From CAZCJU01 sp964562175 (lineage in GTDB: Bacteria > Bacillota > Clostridia > Oscillospirales > CAG-272): a stretch of DNA of 64,000 nt. Both the position numbers and the translations under genes were made by a program. The notes below the pieces were generated by a model that saw only the letters and a list, made by a program, of their open reading frames with translations, was not told the DNA's origin and did no database searches. This document shows positions 8,557-15,854 of this stretch, piece after piece. Positions within the stretch are counted from its first letter, which is position 1; the number at the start of each line of letters is the position of its first letter. The stretch spans positions 62,001 to 126,000 of the forward strand of contig CAZLRV010000001.1 in assembly GCA_964562175.1 (NCBI GenBank), read 5' to 3'.

Positions 8557-10041
8557 ATGAAAGATAATAAAATTAAATTTTCTTGCCTGTGTGCGGCAAA
8601 TTTTCTTCTGCTTTCCTTTCTTATTGTTATGGGAGGACAAAATTATTCGTTAGATTCGTACTCTATAACGGTTGAGGGCTATACGAGCAATTCGCTGTGG
8701 TTCGTTACGTGTTACCGTTGGATGTCCGGTCTGCTTTGGCACGTAATGAATATGCTCGGTCACAACCCCATAACAAACAGCACGCCCGATATTTGCCTTT
8801 TCATCGTTATCGTATCCGTTTCACTAAGCGTGCTTGCTTGGAAATTCTATCGTTCGTATGGCAAAAAGTCGCTTCTTTCACTCATAGTAATTGACATATC
8901 TCTGCTCATCTCCGTTTGCAATGTATGGTTTGGCGATATTTTATCATTTCCGGAATGTACATTTAATGCCGGTGTCGGAGTTGCGCTTGTCTGCTGTGCG
9001 GTCGCATTGCTTATAGATTCGCAAAAGCCGCTAAACTGCGTTATCTCCTCAGTATGCGTAATAATCGCCACGGGAATATTTCAGCAGTTTCTGTTTCTAT
9101 TTGCGATATATATCATAGCATATTGCTGTATTATTATCACACAAAAGGAAACGAACAGCCTCAAAGAAATGCTTGGGGTGTTCGCAAAGCCGTTTTTAGT
9201 CTTTATCGTATCCGGCATTATATATGCCGCTATAGCGCTCGGTCTCGTTGCCGCACTCGATCTATCCGGCAATTCCCGCACTCACATTTCTCTTACCAAT
9301 GTTTTTGACACAATAGCTTATTTTATAAGAAAACAGCATTCGTGGCTAAAGGGACGCGGCTTCTTCAGAACCGAGTTTTTGACTGTTTCATACGTTTTTT
9401 CCGTTCAGCTCTGGCTCATATGCCTTATACGCTTCGCCGTTAAAACCAAGAAATTCAAGAAAGCCTCTGTTTTGGCTTGTGCCGTGTTCGTGAGTTACAT
9501 TTGTATGTACGCTGTATCATTCATTTCCACCTATTCGACAAGAGCGGTATTTACACTGTTTTCAACGTTTTTCTTGGTAGGGTCGGGAATATTGTCATTG
9601 ACAGATCGACGGTTTATAAAGTCCTTCCTCGCCGTTTTGTTTGCTCTCGTATTTGCCGCAAACGCATTTCATATCGTTGAAATGGAGAATAAGCTCAAAG
9701 CCTTAAACGATGCCGACGAAAACTGGGCTAAAGCCGTGCTTGAGCTGATAGATGAACACGAAAGAGAAACGGGTATTACCATAAAAGCCGTTTCATATTA
9801 TACGGATGCAAAATGCGACGGTAATAGCACCGGCGTCATATACGGCGAAGGCTCGCCATTGAAGCATGATTTTTTTCAAAAATATATTCTGAATACTTTT
9901 TCCGGCAGTAATCGATTCGACACGTTGCCGAAGGATGAAGCTGTGTACGTCAAGTACTTTGAGGGTAAGGATTGGGACAAGCTTGTCCCCGAAGAACAGC
10001 TAATATTTATCGGAGATACACTTCATTTATGCATTTATTGA
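8557..10041 (+). CDS. GtrII-type membrane glucosyltransferase-like protein
   Basis: A 494-residue polytopic protein with about 11 membrane segments and a soluble C-terminal part (about 385-494). The extracytoplasmic start NYSLDSYSI...CYRWMSGLLWHVMN resembles the GtrII family, which modifies O-antigen or other surface glycans using undecaprenyl-linked sugars. The ribosome binding site is GAGGT at 8548-8552. It follows the glycosyltransferase-like gene by 74 bp on the same strand and is closed by a terminator at 10059. Family assignment rests on overall topology and the N-terminal motif, so it is moderate. Confidence 0.65.
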   Translation: MKDNKIKFSCLCAANFLLLSFLIVMGGQNYSLDSYSITVEGYTSNSLWFVTCYRWMSGLLWHVMNMLGHNPITNSTPDICLFIVIVSVSLSVLAWKFYRSYGKKSLLSLIVIDISLLISVCNVWFGDILSFPECTFNAGVGVALVCCAVALLIDSQKPLNCVISSVCVIIATGIFQQFLFLFAIYIIAYCCIIITQKETNSLKEMLGVFAKPFLVFIVSGIIYAAIALGLVAALDLSGNSRTHISLTNVFDTIAYFIRKQHSWLKGRGFFRTEFLTVSYVFSVQLWLICLIRFAVKTKKFKKASVLACAVFVSYICMYAVSFISTYSTRAVFTLFSTFFLVGSGILSLTDRRFIKSFLAVLFALVFAANAFHIVEMENKLKALNDADENWAKAVLELIDEHERETGITIKAVSYYTDAKCDGNSTGVIYGEGSPLKHDFFQKYILNTFSGSNRFDTLPKDEAVYVKYFEGKDWDKLVPEEQLIFIGDTLHLCIY

Positions 10042-10058
10042 CATAATATTGCTCAAAA

Positions 10059-10090
10059 AAACACACGGCATAGCCGTGTGTTTTTTGTTT
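10059..10090. terminator. Bidirectional intrinsic terminator
   Basis: A near-perfect stem ACACACGGC/GCCGTGTGT with a 2-4 nt loop is flanked by A-runs on the left and T-runs on the right. It can end both the GtrII-like transcript and the rplU-prp-rpmA transcript. Confidence 0.9.
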
Positions 10091-10097
10091 TTATAGC

Positions 10098-10379
10098 TTA
10101 GTCGGCTGCGTATACGCTGACACGCTTTCTGCCGTTTGCAATATGCTCAAACTTAACCTTGCCGTCGATGAGAGCATAGAGTGTATCGTCCGAACCGATT
10201 CCGACATTGTTGCCGGGATGGATCTTCGTGCCTCTCTGACGCATGATTATGTTACCTGCCAATACTGCTTCGCCGTCGAACTTCTTAACTCCGAGACGTT
10301 GTGCATTACTGTCACGACCGTTCTTCGTTGAGCCGACACCCTTTTTATGTGCGAAAAACTGTAAGCTGATTCTAAGCAT
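10098..10379 (-). CDS. rpmA: 50S ribosomal protein L27 with Prp-cleavable N-terminus
   Basis: L27 sits near the peptidyl transferase centre of the large ribosomal subunit. The protein begins MLRISLQFFAHKKGVGSTKN. The extension before AHKKG, with the LQFF motif, is the Firmicutes type that must be removed by the Prp protease, encoded immediately upstream. The conserved body (GVGSTKNGRDSNAQRLG, HPGNNVGIG) is complete. An in-frame ATG at 10412 exists, but GGAGG directly before the ATG at 10379 fixes the start. Confidence 0.97.
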   Translation of the reverse strand: MLRISLQFFAHKKGVGSTKNGRDSNAQRLGVKKFDGEAVLAGNIIMRQRGTKIHPGNNVGIGSDDTLYALIDGKVKFEHIANGRKRVSVYAAD

Positions 10380-10411
10380 CGTTTTACCTCCGTAATTTTT
10401 ACCGTGGGGCA

Positions 10412-10768
10412 TTAAATACCCTTTTCGATTTCATCAACCTCTAAATAATCGTAATAATCCTCTATCATATCGTTAAGTTGCAGGTAATAGCCCTGTATTA
10501 CGCTTGCGGTTGCGTATCTCTTCTTCTCGTCGCTCTCATATTCGGGCAAAGCACCCTTTGCCATGACCTCGATATCCGTGCTTTTTTCATCAACGGTATA
10601 ATCGACGCTTGAGCCGATAGACACCTCTATGGTGTTTATAACGAGCATGGTCATTGCGGATATTGCGGCACAGACCACATCGCGTCCCGCATCCTCGTAA
10701 CCGCTGTGACCGACCTCTTTGAAGCCGTAATACGTCCCGTTTGATCTGTAGAAAATTATTTTAGTCAT
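10412..10768 (-). CDS. prp: Ribosomal-processing cysteine protease Prp
   Basis: A 118-residue protein of the Prp (YsxB) family. The catalytic dyad is visible as His21 in GHSGY and Cys33 in DVVCAA. Prp removes the N-terminal extension of L27, which is essential in the Firmicutes that have it. The gene lies between rplU and rpmA as usual. It starts 2 nt after the rplU stop with no obvious ribosome binding site of its own, which suggests translational coupling. Confidence 0.95.
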   Translation of the reverse strand: MTKIIFYRSNGTYYGFKEVGHSGYEDAGRDVVCAAISAMTMLVINTIEVSIGSSVDYTVDEKSTDIEVMAKGALPEYESDEKKRYATASVIQGYYLQLNDMIEDYYDYLEVDEIEKGI

Positions 10769-10770
10769 AT

Positions 10771-11082
10771 TTATGCGTTGATAGCGTTGATCGTGACCTT
10801 GGTATAAGCCTGTCTGTGTCCGATCTTCTTCTTCTCGTTTTTCTTGGATTTATATTTCATAACATAAATCTTCTTACCGCGTCCGTTCTTTTCAACGGTA
10901 GCACTGACGGTAGCACCCTCTATAACGGGAGTACCGATCTTGAAGCCGTTGTCGTCGGAAATGGCAAAAACACGATCGAAGGTATAGGTAGAGCCGGGTT
11001 CAACATCGAGCTTTTCGATGAAAAGAACGTCGCCCTCCGATACTTTGTACTGCTTTCCGCCTGTTTCGATAACTGCAAACAC
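10771..11082 (-). CDS. rplU: 50S ribosomal protein L21
   Basis: A 103-residue L21 with the family start FAVIETGGKQYKV and the conserved basic segment KYKSKKNEKKKIGHRQAYT. An in-frame GTG at 11091 would add three residues. The GTG at 11082 places GAGG at a normal distance and gives the usual MFAVIETGG start, so it is preferred. It is the first gene of the L21-Prp-L27 operon, expressed from the promoter at 11179-11207 through a structured leader. Confidence 0.96.
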   Translation of the reverse strand: MFAVIETGGKQYKVSEGDVLFIEKLDVEPGSTYTFDRVFAISDDNGFKIGTPVIEGATVSATVEKNGRGKKIYVMKYKSKKNEKKKIGHRQAYTKVTINAINA

Positions 11083-11116
11083 GAAAAGCACCTCGCTTTC
11101 AATAAAAACTCGCTAA

Positions 11117-11163
11117 GTAAGGCACAAAGAATAGGGTAATTCTTTGATTTAAGCACGCCTTAC
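11117..11163 (-). ncRNA. Structured rplU leader (ribosomal protein L21 leader candidate)
   Basis: In the leader of the L21 operon an outer stem GTAAGGC/GCCTTAC (11163-11157 with 11123-11117) encloses a perfect 8-bp hairpin CAAAGAAT/ATTCTTTG (11146-11139 with 11132-11125) with a six-base loop. L21 leaders that allow autoregulation are known in Firmicutes. The position fits, but membership in that family is inferred from location and structure only. Confidence 0.65.
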
Positions 11164-11178
11164 ATCATGCGGCGAATC

Positions 11179-11207
11179 ATTTTACCATTTATTTTTCTTT
11201 TTGTCAA
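11179..11207 (-). promoter_or_regulatory. Promoter of the rplU-prp-rpmA operon
   Basis: Minus-strand TTGACA (11207-11202) and TAAAAT (11184-11179) with a 17-bp spacer. The transcript would start near 11172, at the edge of the leader structure. Confidence 0.85.
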
Positions 11208-11250
11208 TCAGTCTATGCTTGCTCTCTGTAAATTATTTGTTAATTCGCAC

Positions 11251-11997
11251 TTATTTGATAAGTTCCCCTCTCAGCTTTTCGAATATTTTCTTTTCTCTGC
11301 GTGAGACCTTGACTTGTGACAAGCCGAGCAAGTCGGCACATTGCTGTTGAGACATATTTTTGAAGTATCTGAGATAAATTATTTTCCTCTCCTCCGCCTC
11401 AAGCTTTTTAAGCGCTTCCTTGAGAGATAATGTATCGCACAGATTTTCGATCTCGTTTTCCTTTTCTGGTATTATTCCCTCAAGCGTCATTCCCTCGTCC
11501 TCTCCGACCTGCTCGGCAAGCGAATGGACGGGCAGCGTTGCCTCAAGTGCAAATATAAGCTCCTCACTGCTCACACTGCACATTCTGCATAGCTCCGATA
11601 TACTCGGCTCACTACCGTTGGAGCGTATATAGTTTTCTTTTTCTCTCATTGCTCTCACACCAAGGTGCTTAACGCTTCGTGATACCTTTATTATACCGTC
11701 GTCACGCAAAAAGCGTCTCAGCTCTCCGATTATAAGCGGAACGGCGTACGTAGAAAATGCGGTATTATACGATGTATCGAACGAGCGTATTGCCTTTATC
11801 ATGCCCATTGTCCCTATCTGCACCAGATCCTCGTACTCCGTCCCTCTGTCCGCAAACCTCGGAACAATGCTCTTCACAAGACCCATATTCAGCTCAACAA
11901 GCTCGCTCATAGCCTCCCTGTCGCCTGCCTGCGCTTTTTCTATCAGCTGTGCATTTTGAGAAAAAATCGTCGCTTTATCACGCACCCCGTCGGTCAT
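11251..11997 (-). CDS. sigF: Sporulation RNA polymerase sigma factor SigF
   Basis: A 248-residue sigma-70 family factor with regions 2 (ELNMGLVKSIVPRF...YEDLVQIGTMGMIKAIRSFD), 3 and 4 (LRYFKNMSQQQCADLLGLSQVKVSRREKKI) intact. Its place as third gene after spoIIAA and spoIIAB identifies it as the forespore-specific sigma-F rather than sigma-G. AGAGGTG precedes the ATG at 11997. Sigma-F is held inactive by SpoIIAB until SpoIIAA is dephosphorylated after asymmetric division. Confidence 0.95.
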   Translation of the reverse strand: MTDGVRDKATIFSQNAQLIEKAQAGDREAMSELVELNMGLVKSIVPRFADRGTEYEDLVQIGTMGMIKAIRSFDTSYNTAFSTYAVPLIIGELRRFLRDDGIIKVSRSVKHLGVRAMREKENYIRSNGSEPSISELCRMCSVSSEELIFALEATLPVHSLAEQVGEDEGMTLEGIIPEKENEIENLCDTLSLKEALKKLEAEERKIIYLRYFKNMSQQQCADLLGLSQVKVSRREKKIFEKLRGELIK

Positions 11998-12007
11998 ACG
12001 AACACCT

Positions 12008-12439
12008 CTATCCGATTTTTTTCGTCATAACCACACGAGTACCGTGAGAGCTGTCAGAGGTGACCTTCAGCTTATCGGTAAACGACTTCATTATTGAAAA
12101 GCCCATGCCGCTCCGTTCTTCACCGCCTGTCGTAAACAGCGGCTTCATCGCCTCATCGACATCGGGAATGCCTACACCCTTGTCGATTATCTCAATTCTG
12201 ACCGTGGCATCATCATAGTACCGTGCGTTTATGTATATTTTTCCGTCCTGCCGTCCTTTGTAGGCGTGTACTATGCAGTTTGTGACCGCCTCACTGACGG
12301 CGCACCGAATGTCGGCAAGCTCCTCAACGCTCGGATCGAGCGGGGAGACGAAAAACGATATCACCGACCGTGCAAGCGACTCATTGGCAGAATGCGCCGG
12401 CAGGGTGAGCTTTATCTCGTTCAATTTCTTTTTCTTCAT
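12008..12439 (-). CDS. spoIIAB: Anti-sigma-F factor / serine kinase SpoIIAB
   Basis: A 143-residue GHKL-fold kinase. The N box carries Glu50 and Asn54 (SEAVTNCIVHAY), the G1 box is DKGVG (86-90) and the G2 motif is SGMGF (110-114). It binds sigma-F in the forespore and phosphorylates SpoIIAA. The ATG at 12439 overlaps the spoIIAA stop by the classic ATGA arrangement. In-frame codons further upstream are just read-through of the other frame over spoIIAA. Confidence 0.95.
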   Translation of the reverse strand: MKKKKLNEIKLTLPAHSANESLARSVISFFVSPLDPSVEELADIRCAVSEAVTNCIVHAYKGRQDGKIYINARYYDDATVRIEIIDKGVGIPDVDEAMKPLFTTGGEERSGMGFSIMKSFTDKLKVTSDSSHGTRVVMTKKIG

Positions 12440-12762
12440 TTCTTGTTTTTCTCCGTTTCGCATACGATGAGCTTGTCCATGCCCGACATTTGCAGTATTT
12501 TTTTGGATCTTTCGTTTAAGCCTCTCACACTGAACTCGCATTGTGCCGCCTTTGCTCGTGCATAGCGTCCCATTATCAGCCCAAGCCCCGATGAATCCAT
12601 AAAATCCACCCTTGAAAGATCAAGTGTCAATCGCTTCGGTCGTTTTTTGAAAAACTCGCCGTCTATCTCCTCACGCACCCCGCTTGCCATATGGTGATCA
12701 AGCTCACCGCAGAGGCATGCCGTAAGCACACACCCCTCATATTTCATTTCTACCCCTTGCAT
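12436..12762 (-). CDS. spoIIAA: Anti-anti-sigma factor SpoIIAA
   Basis: A 108-residue STAS-domain protein. The phosphorylation motif FMDSSGLGLIMGRY matches the region that contains the regulatory serine in B. subtilis; here this should be Ser57. ELDHH near residue 20 is also family-typical. GGAGGAG precedes the ATG at 12762, while an in-frame ATG at 12747 with AGGGG is a possible alternative. First gene of the spoIIA operon. No dacF homologue precedes it here. Confidence 0.95.
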   Translation of the reverse strand: MQGVEMKYEGCVLTACLCGELDHHMASGVREEIDGEFFKKRPKRLTLDLSRVDFMDSSGLGLIMGRYARAKAAQCEFSVRGLNERSKKILQMSGMDKLIVCETEKNKK

Positions 12763-12827
12763 AAGCTCCTCCGAAAATTATAGTCCATCTATCAATTAGA
12801 TAATACCACCCTTACCCGCACCGTTTT

Positions 12828-12842
12828 TGTCACATTCTGTCA
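12828..12842. promoter_or_regulatory. Tandem TGTCA repeats upstream of spoIIAA (possible Spo0A boxes)
   Basis: Two TGTCA copies start exactly 10 bp apart (12828 and 12838), one helical turn, about 70 bp upstream of the spoIIAA start. The first reads TTTTGTCACA, close to the Spo0A box core TTTGTCGAA. spoIIA is a known Spo0A target in Bacilli and Clostridia. The match is partial, so this is a suggestion only. Confidence 0.3.
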
Positions 12843-12893
12843 TTATGAAATTATTTACATTTAGTACTCATATTTCCATATTGTGAGCATAAA

Positions 12894-12938
12894 TAAAAAA
12901 AGCTCCCACAATACACAGTTGAGCCGTGTTGTGGGAGG
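12894..12938 (-). terminator. Intrinsic terminator of the small lipoprotein gene
   Basis: A long stem CTCCCACAA/TTGTGGGAG extended by ACAC/GTGT is followed on the minus strand by seven or more T residues. It lies directly downstream of the lipoprotein stop codon at 12943. Confidence 0.88.
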
Positions 12939-12942
12939 ATAT

Positions 12943-13230
12943 TTATCTTCTTGCTCTTTTTGTACTCGGTGTCGTTTCGTGAGAGGTCAACATATCGGAT
13001 ATCACATCAAGCGGACTTTTAAGTGTCTCCCTCTCGGTCACCACGCTTGATGAGTCCTCACTTATCGCATCCGTGGGAGGCGGTGAGGTCACCGTGTCCG
13101 TTTTTGTCTGTGCCGCACTTGACGGCGGCGTTGTGTCCGGTCGCTTTTCGCTTTCTTTATCGTTGCCGCCGCAGGAGGCTAAAGAGAGCAGTAAAGCGAG
13201 CGTCAGCAACGAAAAAATCGTTTTTTTCAT
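12943..13230 (-). CDS. Small lipoprotein of unknown function
   Basis: The 95-residue product has a lipoprotein signal peptide with the lipobox LASC (Cys near residue 20). The mature part is a low-complexity chain rich in Ser, Thr, Pro, Asp and Glu, ending in Lys/Arg residues. No folded domain is recognised. It stands alone between the spoIIA operon and a divergent permease gene, and has its own strong terminator. A surface-exposed, largely disordered lipoprotein is the most that can be said. Confidence 0.75.
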   Translation of the reverse strand: MKKTIFSLLTLALLLSLASCGGNDKESEKRPDTTPPSSAAQTKTDTVTSPPPTDAISEDSSSVVTERETLKSPLDVISDMLTSHETTPSTKRARR

Positions 13231-13271
13231 ATTTTTCTATCCTTTTTTGCTTATTTTCGGTTTTTTTACTC

Positions 13272-13300
13272 TTGACATTTGCCCTCTTTTATTATATCAT
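13272..13300 (+). promoter_or_regulatory. Promoter of the PTS-IIC-like permease gene
   Basis: TTGACA (13272-13277) and TATCAT (13295-13300) with a 17-bp spacer. The predicted start near 13307 coincides with an in-frame ATG, which makes the later ATG at 13353 the likelier translation start. Confidence 0.8.
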
Positions 13301-13352
13301 AATACGGATGGTTTATACCAAGAGAATTATTCGAAAGGAATTTTTCAAAAAA

Positions 13353-14423
13353 ATGGGTTTAATAAAAGGTGTAAAAAAATATCTTAACAGGCTTTTTATC
13401 GACGGCTTATCGGGCATGGCTCTCGGATTGTTTTCAACTCTCATAATAGGTACGATAATCAAGCAGATAGGTGAATATATTCCCGCCCCCATCGGTCATT
13501 ATTTTGTGCTGATAGGCGGTGCGGCTCAAGTCGCAACGGGTGCGGGCATCGGCTGTGGCGTTGCCTGCAAGCTGAAAATGCAGCCGCTCGTTATGTTTTC
13601 CGCCGCCGTATGCGGCTTTATCGGTGCTTTCGGCTCAAAGCTGCTTGACCTCGGTGCAAACGACACGATATCGTTCTCCGGTCCGGGCGATCCGCTGAAT
13701 GCATTCATTGCCGCATATGTGGGAATTGAGATAGGAAAGCTGTTTGCCGGAAAAACAAAGGTAGATATCGTTGTAACGCCTTTTTTGACAATAGCCTCCG
13801 GAGGTCTTGTCGGATTGCTCACCGCTCCGTACATTGCCGATTTTACGAGTTGGCTCGGCAGTCTTGTAAATGTTAATGTGCAGGCTCATCCGCTGATCGG
13901 CGGTATTATCGTTTCCGTTTTGATGGGCATATTCCTGACATTGCCGATAAGCTCGGCGGCAATAGGCGTAATACTCGGTCTGTCGGGCATTACGGCGGGT
14001 GCGGCAACTGTCGGTTGTTGTGCAAATATGATAGGCTTTGCCGTTATAAGCTACCGTGAAAACAAGGTCGGCGGTCTTATTGCTCAAGGTGTCGGCACGA
14101 GTATGCTTCAGATGCCGAATATTATAAAAAATCCCTTAATATGGTTGCCGGCTATAATTTCAAGTGCGGTAATAGCTCCGCTCTCGACGATCGTGCTTAA
14201 AATGGAAAGCAACGCCGTCGGCTCGGGTATGGGTACTGCGGGACTTGTCGGACCGATATCGACATTTAATGTTATGACCCAAAAAGGCGAGGAGCCGATA
14301 AAAGTACTCATTGAAATTGCCGTTGTCTATTTTATTCTTCCGGCTGTTATATCTCTCGCAATTTCCGAGCCTATGCGCAAGTTAGGCTTGATAAAGCACG
14401 GCGATCTTAAGCTCGATATATGA
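13353..14423 (+). CDS. PTS-IIC-like membrane permease (PTS_EIIC_2 type)
   Basis: A 356-residue integral membrane protein with about nine helices, many glycines and no soluble IIA/IIB domain. Segments such as GGAAQVATGAGIGCGVACKL and GLSGITAGAATVGCCANMIGFAV resemble the PTS_EIIC_2/YieI-like permeases. These are distant relatives of sugar phosphotransferase IIC proteins whose substrate is usually unknown. No PTS partner gene is adjacent. The ATG at 13353 has GAAAGGAA 12-20 nt upstream. The in-frame ATG at 13307 would make a leaderless mRNA from the promoter at 13272-13300. Confidence 0.75.
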   Translation: MGLIKGVKKYLNRLFIDGLSGMALGLFSTLIIGTIIKQIGEYIPAPIGHYFVLIGGAAQVATGAGIGCGVACKLKMQPLVMFSAAVCGFIGAFGSKLLDLGANDTISFSGPGDPLNAFIAAYVGIEIGKLFAGKTKVDIVVTPFLTIASGGLVGLLTAPYIADFTSWLGSLVNVNVQAHPLIGGIIVSVLMGIFLTLPISSAAIGVILGLSGITAGAATVGCCANMIGFAVISYRENKVGGLIAQGVGTSMLQMPNIIKNPLIWLPAIISSAVIAPLSTIVLKMESNAVGSGMGTAGLVGPISTFNVMTQKGEEPIKVLIEIAVVYFILPAVISLAISEPMRKLGLIKHGDLKLDI

Positions 14424-14441
14424 TAACACATTAAGGTGGCA

Positions 14442-14482
14442 AAGACCCGTCCGAGTATGCTATAAGCACACGGACGGGTCTT
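14442..14482. terminator. Convergent hairpin terminator
   Basis: AAGACCCGTCCG (from 14442) pairs with CGGACGGGTCTT (14471-14482), a perfect 12-bp stem between two convergent genes. The T-tracts on both sides are short, so its efficiency is uncertain. Confidence 0.7.
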
Positions 14483-14485
14483 ATC

Positions 14486-14902
14486 TTATGTATTATTGTT
14501 TCCGCATACGATATCCTCAAGCGTGATACCGTCAAAAAAATCGTTTACCTTTTTATTGAAGCTCGCCCACATAGGATAAGTCTTGCACGTTGCCTTGCGT
14601 TTGCATTCGGCGGCGTTTTTTTCAAGGCACGCAACGGGTGCAAGGTCGCCCTCGGTCAAGCGTAATATATCGCCGACAACACAGCTACAGGGGGCTTTTA
14701 CAAGCCTATAACCGCCGCCCTTGCCCTGTATTCCCTCAATATACTCACCCTTAACGAGCGAGGGAATTATCCGCTCCAGATACTTTTGCGATATTCCCTG
14801 CCTGCCTGCTATCTCCTTAAGCGGTATATATCCGTCACTTGAGTGCTGTGCAAGGTCAACGAGCAATCTCAAGGCGTATCTGCCTCTGGTAGATATCATC
14901 AT
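14486..14902 (-). CDS. Rrf2-family transcriptional regulator (IscR/CymR-like)
   Basis: A 138-residue Rrf2 protein with an N-terminal winged helix (STRGRYALRLLVDLAQ...EIAGRQGISQKYLERIIPSL) and the wing GKGGGYRL. Three cysteines, Cys92, Cys100 and Cys106, lie where IscR binds a [2Fe-2S] cluster, though with spacing 7 and 5 instead of 5 and 5. It is the last gene of the metY-cysK operon, 3 nt after cysK. This suggests a sensor of cysteine or Fe-S status that represses sulphur assimilation, and perhaps itself, through the palindrome at 17251-17269. Confidence 0.88.
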   Translation of the reverse strand: MMISTRGRYALRLLVDLAQHSSDGYIPLKEIAGRQGISQKYLERIIPSLVKGEYIEGIQGKGGGYRLVKAPCSCVVGDILRLTEGDLAPVACLEKNAAECKRKATCKTYPMWASFNKKVNDFFDGITLEDIVCGNNNT

Positions 14903-14905
14903 CGC

Positions 14906-15838
14906 TTATTCCGAAAAAAGCTTTGTAGACAGATATCTGTCTCCCGTGTCGGGCAGCAGTACGACTATATTTTTTCCCTTGTTTTCGGGTCTTTTTGCAA
15001 GCTCTATTGCCGCATGAAGTGCCGCACCTGCAGATATGCCGACAAGCACGCCCTCGCTCTTTCCGATAAGTCTGCCCGCCTCATATGCGTCCTCGTTCTT
15101 TACGGGGAATACCTCATCGTATACCGACGTATTAAGCACTTTGGGAACGAAGCCCGCACCTATTCCCTGTATTTCATGCGCACCGGCAATACCCTCGGAA
15201 AGCACGGGTGAGGATGCCGGCTCTACCGCAACTATCTTCACACTCGGTTTTTTGGCTTTGAGGTACTCGCCGACTCCCGTTATTGTACCGCCTGTTCCGA
15301 CGCCGGCAACGAATATATCAACATTGCCGTCTGTATCCTCATATATTTCCGGACCCGTCGTTTTTATATGTGCCGCAGGGTTTGAGGGATTTACAAACTG
15401 TCCGGCTATAATGCTGTTCGGTATGCTCTTTGCCAGCTCATCGGCTTTTTCTATAGCGCCCTTCATTCCCCTTGCGCCCTCGGTCAAAACAAGCTCGGCA
15501 CCGTAGGCTTTCATGAGCGTTCTGCGTTCCTGTGACATGGTTTCGGGCATTACTATTATTACTCTGTAGCCGCGTGATGCGCCGACTGCGGCTATACCTA
15601 TTCCCGTATTGCCCGAAGTCGGTTCGATTATTACCGAGTCCGCATTCAGCTTGCCCTCCCTCTCTGCTTCGTCGAGCATTTCACGTGCTATTCTGTCCTT
15701 TACCGAGCCGGCGGGATTCAGAAATTCAAGCTTTGCAAGCAGTTTTGCCTCAAGAGCAAATTTCTTTTCTATGCGTGTCAGCTCAAGCAGGGGTGTTTTT
15801 CCTATGAGCTGATCTACGGAAGTATAAATTTTTGCCAT
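14906..15838 (-). CDS. cysK: Cysteine synthase (O-acetylserine sulfhydrylase)
   Basis: A 310-residue PLP enzyme that makes cysteine from O-acetylserine and sulphide. The PLP lysine is Lys47 in NPAGSVKDRIA. The substrate loop PTSGNTGIG, the phosphate cup GTGGTITG and the C-terminal LPDTGDRYLSTKLF are all present. AGGAG lies 8 nt before the ATG. It is the middle gene of the metY-cysK-rrf2 operon. Confidence 0.97.
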   Translation of the reverse strand: MAKIYTSVDQLIGKTPLLELTRIEKKFALEAKLLAKLEFLNPAGSVKDRIAREMLDEAEREGKLNADSVIIEPTSGNTGIGIAAVGASRGYRVIIVMPETMSQERRTLMKAYGAELVLTEGARGMKGAIEKADELAKSIPNSIIAGQFVNPSNPAAHIKTTGPEIYEDTDGNVDIFVAGVGTGGTITGVGEYLKAKKPSVKIVAVEPASSPVLSEGIAGAHEIQGIGAGFVPKVLNTSVYDEVFPVKNEDAYEAGRLIGKSEGVLVGISAGAALHAAIELAKRPENKGKNIVVLLPDTGDRYLSTKLFSE

Positions 15839-15854
15839 ATGTTATATCTCCTTA

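Noticed and set aside
12763..12942. Clear sigma-H promoter upstream of spoIIA
   Set aside because: No convincing pair of sigma-H -35 and -10 elements with correct spacing was found.
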